Assembly (NCBI RefSeq): GCF_000002425.4
Contig: NC_037262.1
Span: forward strand, 10,639,243-10,703,242
DNA length: 64,000 nt
From: Physcomitrium patens
Taxonomy: Eukaryota > Streptophyta > Bryopsida > Funariales > Funariaceae
Reading direction: 5' to 3'
Under the pieces are notes generated by a model. That model did not search any database, was not told the DNA's origin, and was given only the letters and a program-made list of their open reading frames with translations. The translations under genes and the position numbers were made by a program. Positions 11,130 through 22,221 of the stretch are shown here, in pieces; positions within the stretch are counted from its first letter, which is position 1; every line of letters begins with the position of its first letter.

Positions 11130-11964
11130 TAAAGTTGTTGTCGGCATCATATTACTTCCTCAATAATGTCTTCTTCAAAATCTAATTTTTCTTCTTCATA
11201 CCTAGATAGATCAAACTCTTCTTCAACATCTTCAAGGACTAGTTCTTGATCCCATTATTTCAAAAAAATTATACGTTTTCTACAATTGGAATTTTGAATC
11301 TCATTCCATCTAATTTCTTCAACGTATATGTAGTATTATCCAAAACATATACAACCACATAAGATCCAAATCAATGCTAAGAGAACTTTTTAAGAGCACT
11401 ATATTGGTTATTCAAGCTATTGTCATATACCAAAATTCAATCATCTTCTTGAATATCTTTTGGCCTCAACTTGTGTCGCTTATCAAATCTATCTTTATTC
11501 TTTAAGCGCAACTCCCTCAGCCTTATAATTACTTTTTTCACATCTTTAGGTCTTCTCTTTAGTTAACGAATTTGAAGTATAAGAAATTCTTCTTTAGATA
11601 TATTGTCTTGCCAAGGCAAGATACTCCAAGTAAGTATTTGCTCTTCAATTGACATAATAGGCTTCTGTCCTTGCACTAACTCTGCCGACATATTTCTTGT
11701 CATTGAACTGTGAGTAATACGATTAGTCCAAAGAGCAAATGGTAATAACCTTGGTCATTCTCTTGCTCTTCCTTTGCAAGCTTTAATAATAGCTCTTACA
11801 ATAGGAAGATGACCTTGCTCACTCTTAGCATTGCCTTCCAGATTATAAGATGTAGTAAGTGCTAGCTTGACTCCACATCTCTCAAAGAACTGTCTAACTT
11901 CATGTGCATCCAATTCTCCATGATTAGTAGTAACTTTTCCAATACATCCAATTCTATAAATCAC
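11130..11964 (-). pseudogene. Integrase region of element C
   Basis: The clearest part is 11964-11755: TTNHGELDAHEVRQFF, then CGVKLALTTSYNLEGNAKSEQGH, which corresponds to the second acidic residue and the catalytic Glu region of a gypsy integrase. Downstream frames include a C-terminal segment readable as TYTLKKLDGMRFKI and end close to the 3' LTR. The typical DRG is NHG here, so the catalytic Asp appears lost. Confidence 0.7.
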
Positions 11965-12609
11965 ATCTTGCAGTATAAATCTACAAACTCTTTTAGTAGA
12001 TTTTGTTCATAGAGCTCTTTTTTCTATTTAGTTAGATAAATCTTCTCGTGCCAATGCCAAGTATCACATTTGTCATATCTTCATAGGCATAGTAATTAGG
12101 TCCATAATCCATTTATAATGTATTGTAAGTGGATACGTAGGATGCAATCTATTTCTATGTCAAATCTCTGAGTATATTTGACATGATTCTACAAACTTCA
12201 CCATATTTCTATACATGTTATGCCACCAATATTTTTCTTTGAGCTTGTTAAAGGTGGCATTAATGCCTCTATGTCGAGCCCTTAAATTATCATGGAATTC
12301 ACGGATTAATTGTTCATGCATCTCTTTCTTGTAAACTACTCTCTATAGCATTCTATTATCTTGTTTGCATCGCTTCCATAGGTAACCACCTTATAAGAGG
12401 TAGTTGTAAGCCTTCCATCTAATTTGTTTGAAATGAATATCACTCCATCCTGATTGTCTTGATAATGTGCTTAAATAGCATCTAATATCAATCCATTCTT
12501 CTTCATATAATTCTTCTGTAAATAGACTTGGATATTCATCCTTTCTTTGTTATATCCTAGAATAGAAGATAAAACCTATATCTTCAGTATCTTCAATTAA
12601 ATCTTCTTC

Positions 12610-13083
12610 TTATTCATATCTAGCTAAAGATAGCATATCTATTACAAGATTATCCTTGCCTACTATATGCCTAAATTCAAGATTCAAAGATTTAATATAT
12701 GCGATCCATCTTAGCATAGAAATATTAGAGGTGTTACAATTAGTAACCATTCCCAATAGTGGCAAACAAACTGTTTCTACTATCATTGGTGCGTTAATTA
12801 AATGATCTCTTTGATTTTTCATAGCTGTAACTATTTTCCATAGCTCCCGTTTTACCTGTGGATAGTTTTTTTGTCGTTTACTTAATACTTTAGCTCCAAA
12901 TCTAATAGCAAACCTGTTACCTTCTTCATTGTTTTGTCCTAAAGCCCAACCAATAGCTATTGGACTAGTATCAACTGTAAGTATCACCGATTTTCCATCC
13001 TTATAACTTATCCTTCGGAATACAGGTGGAAAAGATAATAATTGCTTTAGCTTCTGAATTGTTTTTGTGTGCTTCTTCTCCAA
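12610..13083 (-). pseudogene. RNase H domain of element C
   Basis: A 157-codon open stretch: ILTVDTSPIAIGWALGQ, then FGAKVLSKRQKNYPQVKREL and a tail LEFRHIVGKDNLVIDMLSLA. These are the hallmarks of gypsy RNase H and the tether to integrase. It continues the reverse transcriptase at 13222-13533. Confidence 0.75.
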
Positions 13084-13221
13084 TTTAAATCTCTTTTCTT
13101 TTCATAGTAAACTATAAAGAGGATCAGCTACATGTGCATGATGAGGAATCCATACAAAATAAAATATGTAAGCTCCTAAAATCCTTTGCACCTCTGTTTA
13201 TGAGCTACAAATATCCTTCAT

Positions 13222-13538
13222 TCATTGTATGGCATCCACCTTATTAAGATCAAGTTTGCGACCAAACCATCCACACAAATGATCCACAATAATAACTTCT
13301 CGAACTCCAAAGCTAGATTTAGGTCCTAATAGTGTCAAGTGAACCTCTTCAAGTCGAGATAAAATTTTATCATAGTCTAAAATATGATTAAATACAAATT
13401 TACAGCACCCCTTCTCATCCATTGTTTCATTTTTCTCTTCTTCCATACACCCTTTTATTAGAATATTATCCAAGAGGGGCATAGTCTTTTTTAGAATGAA
13501 ATCACAAAGAATCTTATTCATGCCATTCATCATGTGAG
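13222..13538 (-). pseudogene. Reverse transcriptase, C-terminal part, of element C
   Basis: Reads HMMNGMNKILCDFI then MPLLDNILIKGC, then SRLEEVHLTLLGPKSSFG. The usual F/YLDD box is LLDN, so one catalytic Asp is lost. The frame is cut at 13538 by the insertion of A2; the preceding residues (ATNLVA) resume at 19868-19889. Confidence 0.7.
13534..13538. repeat. Target duplication GTGAG of A2, left copy
   Basis: GTGAG here and at 19868-19872 flank A2 exactly, a 5-bp duplication as expected of Ty3/gypsy integration. Confidence 0.95.
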
Positions 13539-14068
13539 TGTCACGGACATACATATAATTACCTATATGAATAGATAAAAGTATGTAAAAGTAGATAAAA
13601 GTAGGTTAATTGTGTAATATCTTCTAGAGAAGCTTCTTAGAAGCTTCATAGACGTTGCTTTGACTTTATAGGAGTCTATAGTTGACTTTTAGGCTAGAAA
13701 CTTGGTCAACAAGTTAGCCATGTGCCACACATGTTGGAAGCTTAAAGAACAAGCTAACTACGTGGTCCATCCATAGAAAACTTGCCTTATAAGCAAAGGC
13801 ATGTGGCCTAGAAAGTCAACATATATTGGAGGTCTTATAGAACATCGCCATGTGGCTTCTAGTTAGATAGTATATATAGAGGCAAGAGTGAAGCCCTCTT
13901 CACTCTTGTCAACTCCTTTCTTGCTTCTAGTCCAGGTTCAAGAGTCTTTAGTTTCTTGTCTTGTGGCAATAGCCATTCCAGTTTCCTTTTAATATACCTA
14001 CTTGTTTATATTATATCGAGAAAGCCTTTTGGAGTATATTTTTCCTCATCGAGTCTTTGTCCTTGACA
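13539..14068 (+). repeat. 5' LTR of A2 (530 bp)
   Basis: Starts TGTCACGGACATACATA and ends TTTGTCCTTGACA. TATATATA is at 13871-13878. The predicted RNA start, ACTCTTGTCAA, is at 13902-13912. R-U5 would therefore be 13902-14068. An 11-bp perfect inverted repeat, 13883-13893 with 13898-13908, spans the start. Confidence 0.95.
13871..13912 (+). promoter_or_regulatory. LTR promoter of A2: TATA box and predicted start
   Basis: TATATATA at 13871 and the A of the predicted start at 13902 are 31 nt apart. The first 11 nt of that RNA would be complementary to 14071-14081. The start is inferred from this pairing. Confidence 0.7.
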
Positions 14069-14070
14069 GA

Positions 14071-14081
14071 TTGACAAGAGT
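14071..14081 (+). other. Predicted self-priming primer-binding site of A2
   Basis: TTGACAAGAGT, 2 nt after the LTR end, is the exact reverse complement of the predicted RNA 5' end at 13902-13912. The arrangement is like that of yeast Tf1, where the folded-back mRNA end primes minus-strand synthesis (family knowledge). A4 has a different but equally complementary 11-mer at the same 2-nt offset. Confidence 0.8.
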
Positions 14082-14158
14082 ACACTTACAATATCAGAGC
14101 TTTGTTTTTTCTTGAGTAAGAGTGGATTACCCCTTTCTCTTGACAAGACATAAGCGTA

Positions 14159-14187
14159 TTAGAAGTTTGCGGATTACCCACTTCTAA
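14159..14187 (+). other. Leader stem-loop with GCGGATTACC loop (A2)
   Basis: Arms TTAGAAG (14159-14165) and CTTCTAA (14181-14187) enclose a 15-nt loop containing TTGCGGATTACCC. A4 keeps the loop but has arms TTTAGAGG/CCTCTAAA, so the stem covaries. It lies in the 5' leader ahead of gag and could be a packaging or dimerisation signal. Confidence 0.6.
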
Positions 14188-14280
14188 ACTGATATTGTTC
14201 TTAGTATCTTCTTTGTTATCAAGTCTTTCTTTTCTTTTGTCTTGAGCAATATCAAACAAATTTTTCTTCTTAGTGTCATT

Positions 14281-15285
14281 ATGGCAGAGCTTGTTGAAAT
14301 GAAGAGCGCAATGGCACAAATGCAAGAGCAAATGAGGGAGTTAATGCTTGCGATGCATCAACTCAATTCACCAACACAGGAAAGAACAAGAATAGCAGAA
14401 AGTGGAGATATAGAGATGATCGGAGCTGCTTGAACATCTACAACAAATCACGTTCCTTCTCCAATTGTACAACACCCTATAAACACTAGAGAACCAAGAA
14501 TTGCCTTACCTGAGAAATTTGATGGTACGAGATCAAAGTTTCGAGGGTTCATCAATCAAGTACAATTGGCAATTGAACTTCAACCGCAAAGCTATCCAAC
14601 TCCAGGATCACAAGTCAGGTTTATTGGCACTCTACTTTCTGGTTCTGCATTATCGTGGTTTTCGTCTTTTCTTAAACAACGAAATCCAATATTGGACAAT
14701 TTGGAAGCTTTTTTGGCGGAGTTTCGATCTATGTATGGTGAACACGATGCAACTCGTGTTGCAACAAATAAGATCCGAATTCTGCGACAAGGAAATCGCT
14801 CAGTAACAGTATATGCTTCACAATTTTGACAACTTGCAATTGACATCAAGTGGGATGATGCTGCACTCATCAGTCAATTTCTTTATGGATTGCAATACAA
14901 AGTAAAGAAATTGATGCTCAACTTACCTGATCCTCAAACTTTGAGTCAAGCAATCGATTTTGCGGTAAAATGTGATAATCGACTTTTCGAATTTCGATCC
15001 GAGAATCATTCACGGAAACTTCAACGTTATTACTCAATGACAACATCAACATCTTTGCCAAACGTACATTCGGAAGTAGAAGACATGCAAATTGACGCGG
15101 TACGTTTTAAACCTCTAACTGAGCAAGAAAAGATTCGTCGTCGTCAAGAAGGATTATGTTTACATTGCGGAGAACCTAAGCACACTGCTCAACATTGTCC
15201 AAAGAAACGACGCAACTATAAAATAAGGGGTGCGACGGTCAAAGAAGACAACATGTCGGAAAACGGATTCGTCCAGCTACAATAG
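14281..15285 (+). pseudogene. gag of A2 (capsid and nucleocapsid), two premature stops
   Basis: One continuous frame of 335 codons from ATG (MAELVEMKSAMAQMQEQ). It is interrupted by TGA at 14431-14433 and 14827-14829. The second replaces the CGA/Arg or CAA/Gln found at that place in related copies. Capsid region: LPEKFDGTRSKFRGFINQV, LLSGSALSWFSSFL, FRSMYGEHDATRVA. Acidic SEVEDMQIDAVRFKPL follows, then one CCHC knuckle (CLHCGEPKHTAQHC) near residue 300. It forms the virus-like particle and binds RNA (family knowledge). The stop lies inside the overlap with pol. Confidence 0.9.
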
Positions 15286-18200
15286 GGACCGTGCACCTGG
15301 AACCTTGTACAATTCCTAATGAAGGTCCTATCCTCTCCTCAAAACCCTCTCCTTGTTTTATAATAGACTTATATTTAGGACCTAAGAATTACAAAGCCTC
15401 TGCTTTATTAGATTCGGGAGCCTCAGCATGTTTTTTAGATGAACAATTTGTTAAAAGTCGTAAAATACCCTATGTACAGAAACCTAAACCAGTACATGTA
15501 GAAGTCATAGATGGTCGTCCCTTGTCTTCTGGAGATGTCACTCATGAAACTCATCCTATAAAAGTAACAATAGACGGTCATGATAGCTACATAGCTTTTA
15601 ACATAATTAAATCCCCGTCCAATCCAGTTATTTTAGGTTTATCCTGGCTAGAAAAATATAACCCTCGAATAGATTGGAATTCGCGTAAACTTGACTTTTC
15701 CAAAAGCGTTATTAATAGTTCTACGAACCAAGTAAAAAATTATAAGTCTAGTACAGTAAAACCCGTACTGATAGGTGCAAAAGCATTTATACATGCAGCA
15801 AAAGAAGGATCAACTTTTGCTATTTATGCTGCACCTATTTCTGAAAACATAAAGACTTCAAGTGGCATTCCAAGTCAATATCAGGAGTATCAAGACGTTT
15901 TTGAGAAAAAGAATGCAGATATTCTTCCTGAGCATCGTCCATATGATTGTTCAATCGACCTCAAGGAAGGAACTCAGCCACCATTTGGACCAATTTACAG
16001 TTTATCGCAAGATGAGATGGCTGAACTCAAGACATATATTGACGAGAATTTAGCGAAGAATTTCATACGCCATTCAAAATCTCCAGCAGGAGCTCCAATT
16101 CTATTCGTAAAGAAAAAAGATGGATCTTTACGAATGTGTGTTGATTATCGAGGACTCAACAAGATCACAATCAAGAACAGGTATCCATTACCTTTGATAT
16201 CAGGACTCCTTGACTAGTTGAATCAAGCTAAGATCTATACAAAAATGGATCTAAGAGGAGCATATAATCTAGTACGGATCAAAGAAGGAGATGAATGGAA
16301 GACTGCGTTTCGAACCAGGTATGGACATTTCGAATATAATGTCATGCCCTTTGGACTCACGAATGCACCAGCTGCTTTTCAACATCTCATGAATGATGTA
16401 TTTCGTGAATTCTTAGACAATTTTGTCATCTGCTATCTAGACGATATCCTGATCTATTCCAAGAACGTCGAAAAACATGAAATACATGTTCGTCAAGTAT
16501 TACAAAAACTTAGAGATGCAGGATTGTACGCCAAGATGGAAAAGTGTGTATTTCACACTACTCAAGTTGACTTTTTAGGATACATCATTTCAAATGATGG
16601 TCTCATGATGGATTCTAAGAAAGTCCAAACAATCGTGGATTAGAAGATTCCAAGGACAGTAAGAGATGTTCAATGTTTCTTGGGATTTGCCAATTACTAT
16701 CGGATCTTCATCAAAGATTTCTCACGAGTTGCAGCTCCACTTACACGCTTGACTAGTAAAGATAAATTTCAATGGAATCAAGAAGCGGAAGCAGCATTTG
16801 AAGCCTTGAAGACATCGTTTGTATCTGCACCAGTCTTATATCGTGTTGACTTTTCCAAGGCATTTTTTATGGAAACAGATGCATCAAATTTTGCCTTGGG
16901 TGCAGTTTTATCACAAATGGGAATAGATGACAAACTCCATCTGATAGCTTTTCATTCAAGAAAATTCTCAGCAGCCGAGATCAATTATGAGATCCACGAT
17001 AAAGAACTTCTTGCGATCGTGGATTCCTTTCAAGAATGGTGTCATTATCTAGAAGGTGCTTCTAGTCCAGTCACTGTGTATACAGATCACAAGAACCTCG
17101 AGTATTTCATGTCAGTACGCGTGTTGAATCGTCGTCAAGCTCGTTGGAGTATGTCTTTGTCAAGATTCGAGTTCATTATCACTTATCGGCCAGGAAAATA
17201 ACAAGGTTTATCCGATGCCCTATCTAGACGTTCTTATTTTGTACCAAAAGAAAGAGATGCAGCTTTTGAGCAACAAAAAACGGTCCTCTTGAAACCAGAG
17301 CAATTTCATCTCCGAGCAATGAAATCAACATTGACTGTTGATTCAACTTTTCTCAAGCAAATCCAGTCCAGTATGTCCTCAGACCCTCTTGTTTATGATA
17401 TCGAGAATAATTCTTCCAAGTCTCATGATCCTTCTAAGTTCAAGTTCAAGAATAATCTATTATATTTTGAAAGACGCCTATATGTTCCAGAAAGAGAAGC
17501 ACGTTTACGTGTTCTTCAAGCACGTCATGACTTTCCAGCAGCAGGGCACTTTGGATATAATAAGACTTTGGAACTCATATCAAGAGATTTTTGGTGGCCA
17601 CAAATGTGGAAGTCAGTCAAAGACTTTGTACAATCATGTGATATTTGTTCAAGATCAAAAATTCCTCGTCATCGACCTTACGGACTTCTTCAGCCATTAC
17701 CTATACCAGAACAACCATGGTCTTCTGTTTCTATGGATTTCATCACAGATCTTCCAAGCTCAAGATCTTATGATTCTATATTTGTGATAGTAGATCGTTT
17801 CACCAAGATGGCACATTTTGTGCCATGTACAAAATCTATCACAGGTGAAGAAACAGCTAAGCTTTTCATTGATAATATTTATCGCTATCATGGATTACCT
17901 AAAGATATCATATCGGATAGGGGAACTCAATTTGTGTCAAGATTTTGGAGGACCCTTTTCAAGATTTTAAAAGTGGACATAAAACTATCTTCGGCTTTTC
18001 ATCCTCAAACTGATGGACAAACAGAGCGCGTAAACCAAGTCTTGGAGCAATATTTAAGGTGTACTATCAACTACCAACAAGATGATTGGACAACCCTTCT
18101 GCCATTGGCAGAGTTTGCTTATAATAATACGGTACATTCTTCCACGCAACAAACACCTTTCTTTGCCAATTATGGCTATCATCCACGACTTGATACTTTT

Positions 18201-18779
18201 GATTTTTCAAAAGTTGATAATCCTGCAGCAGAAGATATGGCAAATCGGATGTCAGAGTTACATGCAATAATGAAGACACAATTGAAGGAAGCTCAAGAAC
18301 AACAAAAGATAAACGCAGATCTATATCGTAAGGAGCAATCGCAGATCAACGTGGGTGATAAGGTATGGCTACTTCGTCGCAATATCAAGACTACTCGACC
18401 TTGTGACAAGTTGGACTATCGTAGGCTTGGCCCCTTTTCTGTTTCTGAACAGATCAACCCAGTTGCATATCGGTTACATCTACCAGAGTCAATGAAGATC
18501 CATCCTGTATTCCACGTATCTCTTCTTGAACCATATAAGACAGTGGATATACAAGGAAGAAGACAAATGCCACCGCCTCCTATAAAAGTAGATAATAATG
18601 AAGAATTTGAGGTGGAAGAGATATTAGACTCAAGGCGACGTCGAAATAAGCTGGAATATCTTGTTCATTGGCGCGGATATGATATTAGTGAACGCACATG
18701 GGAGCCATCCAGGAATCTAGCAAATGCATCAACTAAAGTCAAAGTTTTTCATCAACGACATCCATCAAAACCAAGATGA
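15222..18779 (+). pseudogene. pol of A2 in the -1 frame, three premature stops
   Basis: The pol frame is open from 15222 and overlaps gag by 64 nt, so expression needs a -1 shift there or reinitiation. Domains: protease with [13 protein letters not shown] (about 15400); reverse transcriptase from [17 protein letters not shown] (about 16070) through YLDDILIYS (about 16440); RNase H (16850-17200); integrase HHCC finger with HDFPAAGHFGYNKT and CDIC; D,D,E core; chromodomain FEVEEILDSRRRRNK near the end. Stops are TAG at 16215 (Gln codon elsewhere), TAG at 16641 (Trp) and TAA at 17199 (Gln), all explicable by C-to-T or G-to-A changes. No frameshift was seen. Confidence 0.92.
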
Positions 18780-18873
18780 AAATCTCTCTTATAAAAGAGA
18801 CAAGATTGAGGCATGATAACATTCAATTTCCTATCCTTGTTTGTAACTTCTTTGCATTTGTGACGCTAATTAG

Positions 18874-19296
18874 ATGGAGAGCCAACAACCAGCAGATTCA
18901 ACTCAAGAACCTTCGTTTGCTGACCTGCCGGACGAGACATTGCGATTGTCACAACCTTCAAGATGACGCAACCGAGATGAAGACCCTCAAGAACGACATG
19001 TTCTTCCTCGAATAGATGGTGAGATACAACGCATTTGGTATCACGACTTTGGAAGAGATTCTCGATGTTTGGTGATATTATTGGAGATAGAAACGACTCC
19101 TGATGGTATTTCAAATGTATTATTTGAAGGAAGTTATGAAGGCCTCAACAGTGATCAAATAACAGGGTGGTCTTCTCGCCCTGGAATGGGACACTATCGA
19201 TGGCTAAGAGGACCCATCAACTATTTTCGAAGAGAACAAAGATTAGAGTATGTAGCAAATACAATTCGCCGCATATTAGATTTTCTCAATATATAA
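18874..19296 (+). pseudogene. ORF3 of A2, unknown small protein (one TGA)
   Basis: 423 bp, the same length as in A1 and A3, starting 95 nt after pol. It begins MESQQPADSTQEPSFADL and ends RIWYHDFGRDSRC, VLFEGSYEGLNSDQITGW, MGHYRWLRGPINYF, YVANTIRRILDFLNI. One TGA at 18964-18966 replaces the Arg present in A1. The protein is acidic and polar in front and compact behind. No known family is recognised. Confidence 0.75.
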
Positions 19297-19323
19297 TCAC
19301 CGCTCCTCGTGGAACTCGTCCCT

Positions 19324-19334
19324 AGAAGGGGAGA
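19324..19334 (+). other. Polypurine tract of A2
   Basis: AGAAGGGGAGA, then three bases and the LTR. It is the plus-strand primer by position. Confidence 0.8.
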
Positions 19335-19337
19335 TAA

Positions 19338-19867
19338 TGTCACGGACATACATATAATTACCTATATGAATAGATAAAAGTATGTAAAAGTAGATAAAAG
19401 TAGGTTAATTGTGTAATATCTTCTAGAGAAGCTTCTTAGAAGCTTCATAGACGCTGCTTTGACTTTATAGGAGTCTATAGTTGACTTTTAGGCTAGAAAC
19501 TTGGTCAACAAGTTAGCCATGTGCCACACATGTTGGAAGCTTAAAGAACAAGCTAACTACGTGGTCCATCCATAGAAAACTTGCCTTATAAGCAAAGGCA
19601 TGTGGCCTAAAAAGTCAACATATATTGGAGGTCTTATAGAACATCGCCATGTGGCTTCTAGTTAGATAGTATATATAGAGGCAAGAGTGAAGCCCTCTTC
19701 ACTCTTGTCAACTCCTTTCTTGCTTCTAGTCTAGGTTCAAGAGTCTTTAGTTTCTTGTCTTGTGGCAATAGCCATTCCAGTTTCCTTTTAATATACCTAC
19801 TTGTTTATATTATATCGAGATAGCCTTTTGGTGTATATTTTTCCTCATCGAGTCTTTGTCCTTGACA
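19338..19867 (+). repeat. 3' LTR of A2 (530 bp)
   Basis: Same length as the 5' LTR and about 99% identical. It ends CCTTGACA and is followed by the GTGAG duplication at 19868-19872. Confidence 0.95.
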
Positions 19868-19889
19868 GTGAGCTACCAAGTTTGTTGCT

Positions 19890-21158
19890 TGTGAATCCCA
19901 CAAATTGATCTTAATTAGTGGATTAGTTAAAAACATAATTTTAAGTCATTCAATTATACAAATGTTAAGAGTAGAGAGTTTTATTTTTGACTATTTGAGT
20001 ATTTATTATAATTTATAAGTATTTTTAAATTGTAAAAGTATTATTAGAAGAAAAGTTATAAAAATGGAGTCTTAATAAGTCTTAGAGGCAATTATCTTAG
20101 TTAGTTTAGTATTTTTCTTATTGTTAAGTATTAAGAGTTAGTTATTGAAATTAATATCTTTATTGGCTCCTATCTACATGTATTACTCATAAAATCCTAT
20201 CAATGATTAGTTAGTAGTTAGAAGAAGTATAAAAAAGAGCTTCATGTCTTTTTAATTAATTATATAAAAAATAAGATTTTTAGTGGATTAAATTGATTTT
20301 ATTACTATAAAAAATCACCAAGATAAGAAAATACAACCTCATATGGATATTAGTATTATAGAAATATTATAGGATTTTTAAGAATTTATTTAGAATTTAT
20401 TTAGAATTTATTTAGAATTTTTTATGAATTTTTAGAGAAATTTTTAAGACTTTGGTAAAATTGAATTATCACCTTGAGAGCCATTATGAAGAAATGAAGC
20501 AAGATTTGAAGACTATGCAAGGTTTTCTAATTGGGTGTTTTTGAACACCATGGTAGAATCAAAAAAAAAAAAAAAAAAAAAAAAAAGTAGTTTTACTAGT
20601 AGAAAATAGGAGGACCAGCAGCTAGTATAGTCCATGTAAGAAGAGAGGTGCACAATTCCCATATGGGTTGTAGTACTTTGAGTATAGGTAGGAAGATAAG
20701 ACTAAGGCCTCAAGGCCTCTTGAAGGGAAGAATATATACTACTTGTGAGCCTTGGTGAGGCTCGAACTCCTGATTTCTTAAGCAAGTTACCTTTGAGGTA
20801 AAAATTATTCACTTAACTTTTTTATTATTTATATTCTATTTTTAATCTATCATAACTTATTCATAATAACTTAGAATTACATGATTTTTATGTCATTGGA
20901 AAGATAAAAAAATTATCTATATAAAAACATATTTTTTATTTTTTATATTTATTTTTTACTAGGTGAAAATCTAGTGAACGGATTGTGACTTCATTTTGGA
21001 TATTGTGATTACTTGATTTCATCTCTTTTATTTGTATTGTGGTTGTTCCTCCTTGTTCTTTTGCCAATTGCTTACTTCACTTCATACCACTTATTAAAAA
21101 TAACTCTTAATTGAGACCATCTTGTAATTGGGACTGAGGAGTGAAATTTACACTCACA
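19890..21158 (+). repeat. Solo LTR D1 in the reverse transcriptase of element C (1269 bp)
   Basis: Starts TGTGAATCCCACAAATTG and ends TTTACACTCACA. It is flanked by TTGCT (19885-19889) and TTACT (21159-21163), a 5-bp duplication with one change. Removing it joins LPQG to ATNLVAHMMN in element C. It contains a run of about 26 A near 20561-20586. A second, much decayed copy is at about 42729-46833. No protein. Confidence 0.85.
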
Positions 21159-22216
21159 TTACTCCTTGTGGCAATGTACACATCTTAACCAATCCTAAAG
21201 GTGTCCTCATAGTAGTAATATCTTTGCTTCCTTCAGCTAGTTGAAATTGATCATATCTAGAATAGAGATCTTCAATAGAGTAAATAGCTCTACCGGTAAA
21301 TGCCTCAGTAAATTCTCTAACAATTGGTCCAGCTCTAGTATTTCTAATGGTCACTTGATTCATTGGTTTCATATCTTGAATGAATCATAGTGTTTCATTT
21401 TTATTTGGTACTATAAACTAATGACTGGAATATGGTACAAATGATGGCTATAGGATCTTCATTTGCATCTTTTCTTTTAAAAGCTCCATAAGTTTTGATA
21501 GATGCGCTTTAGGCACCAAATTTGGTCTTAAATTCCAAAGAACATGTGAAACTATAAATATAATCATTGGTGCGACAATACTTGGATCAACACATCCAAT
21601 TTCTAAAGGTTCTAAAGCAAAAGCCTTTTCATGCGTACTTAATATATTTCTAAATTTTATTTCTTTAACAAGTAATAGAAAATTTGTAGATCCTACTTTC
21701 AACTCATTGAGTATATTCTTCATAAACTTGTGGCCAATTTGTTTAGGATCCCGTAAGCCCTTCTCCTTCAAAGCTTATTGAACTTGATGATTGGAATTAC
21801 TAGGTAATAGTATAGCTAAAGGTTTTATTTTTCTCTCCACAGTTTTGTACCTAGTTTCAACTTTGACTTTATAATCTTGAAATGCTTGTATAGCTGAGTA
21901 GAGCTCTCTTGAATATACTTGTACCACTTGATCTTCATTTCCTTATTCAACCTCTAAAAGTTCTTCTATAAAATCTTCTAAACCAGTCTCCATATATATA
22001 CCTACTATCTTATCATCTCTATCAAGCAAATTCATTCTTTTTAGGTCTTTTTCTATTCTTTGTATAACTTTTTTCTCCCACTTTGGTAGATTATTAAGTT
22101 GTGTATAGATAGCAAATCCATTCTTAGATAATTCTACAACACCTATATAAAATATATTTTCTTTTTCATTTGAGAGTACCTTCTTTAATGTAGCACTATA
22201 TTCCTACTCTATAGTG
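21159..22216 (-). pseudogene. Reverse transcriptase, N-terminal and middle parts, of element C
   Basis: 21771-21448 reads FLLLVKEIKFRNILSTHEKAFALEP then GCVDPSIVAPMIIF and VLWNLRPNLVPKAHLSKLM, the N-terminal tether and start of the polymerase. 21372-21154 reads GRAIYSIEDLYSRYDQFQLAEGS and RTPLGLVKMCTLPQG, the palm and fingers. Frames are broken between them. It is bounded by D1 on one side and A3 on the other. Confidence 0.75.
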
Positions 22217-22221
22217 GTATC

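Larger units (their letters stand above)
13539..19867 (+). mobile_element. Complete chromovirus A2 (Ty3/gypsy, Tcn1-like)
   Basis: A 6329-bp element with two 530-bp LTRs and a perfect GTGAG duplication. Order: LTR, primer-binding site, leader stem-loops, gag, pol in the -1 frame, ORF3, polypurine tract, LTR. I count about five differences between the two LTRs (roughly 1%), so the insertion is young. Gag has two, pol three and ORF3 one premature stop, with no frameshift. It is therefore defective as it stands but structurally whole. Confidence 0.97.

Noticed and set aside
14592..14870. Minus-strand open frame opposite A2 gag
   Set aside because: It is the antisense of a well-supported gag frame and has no recognisable domain.
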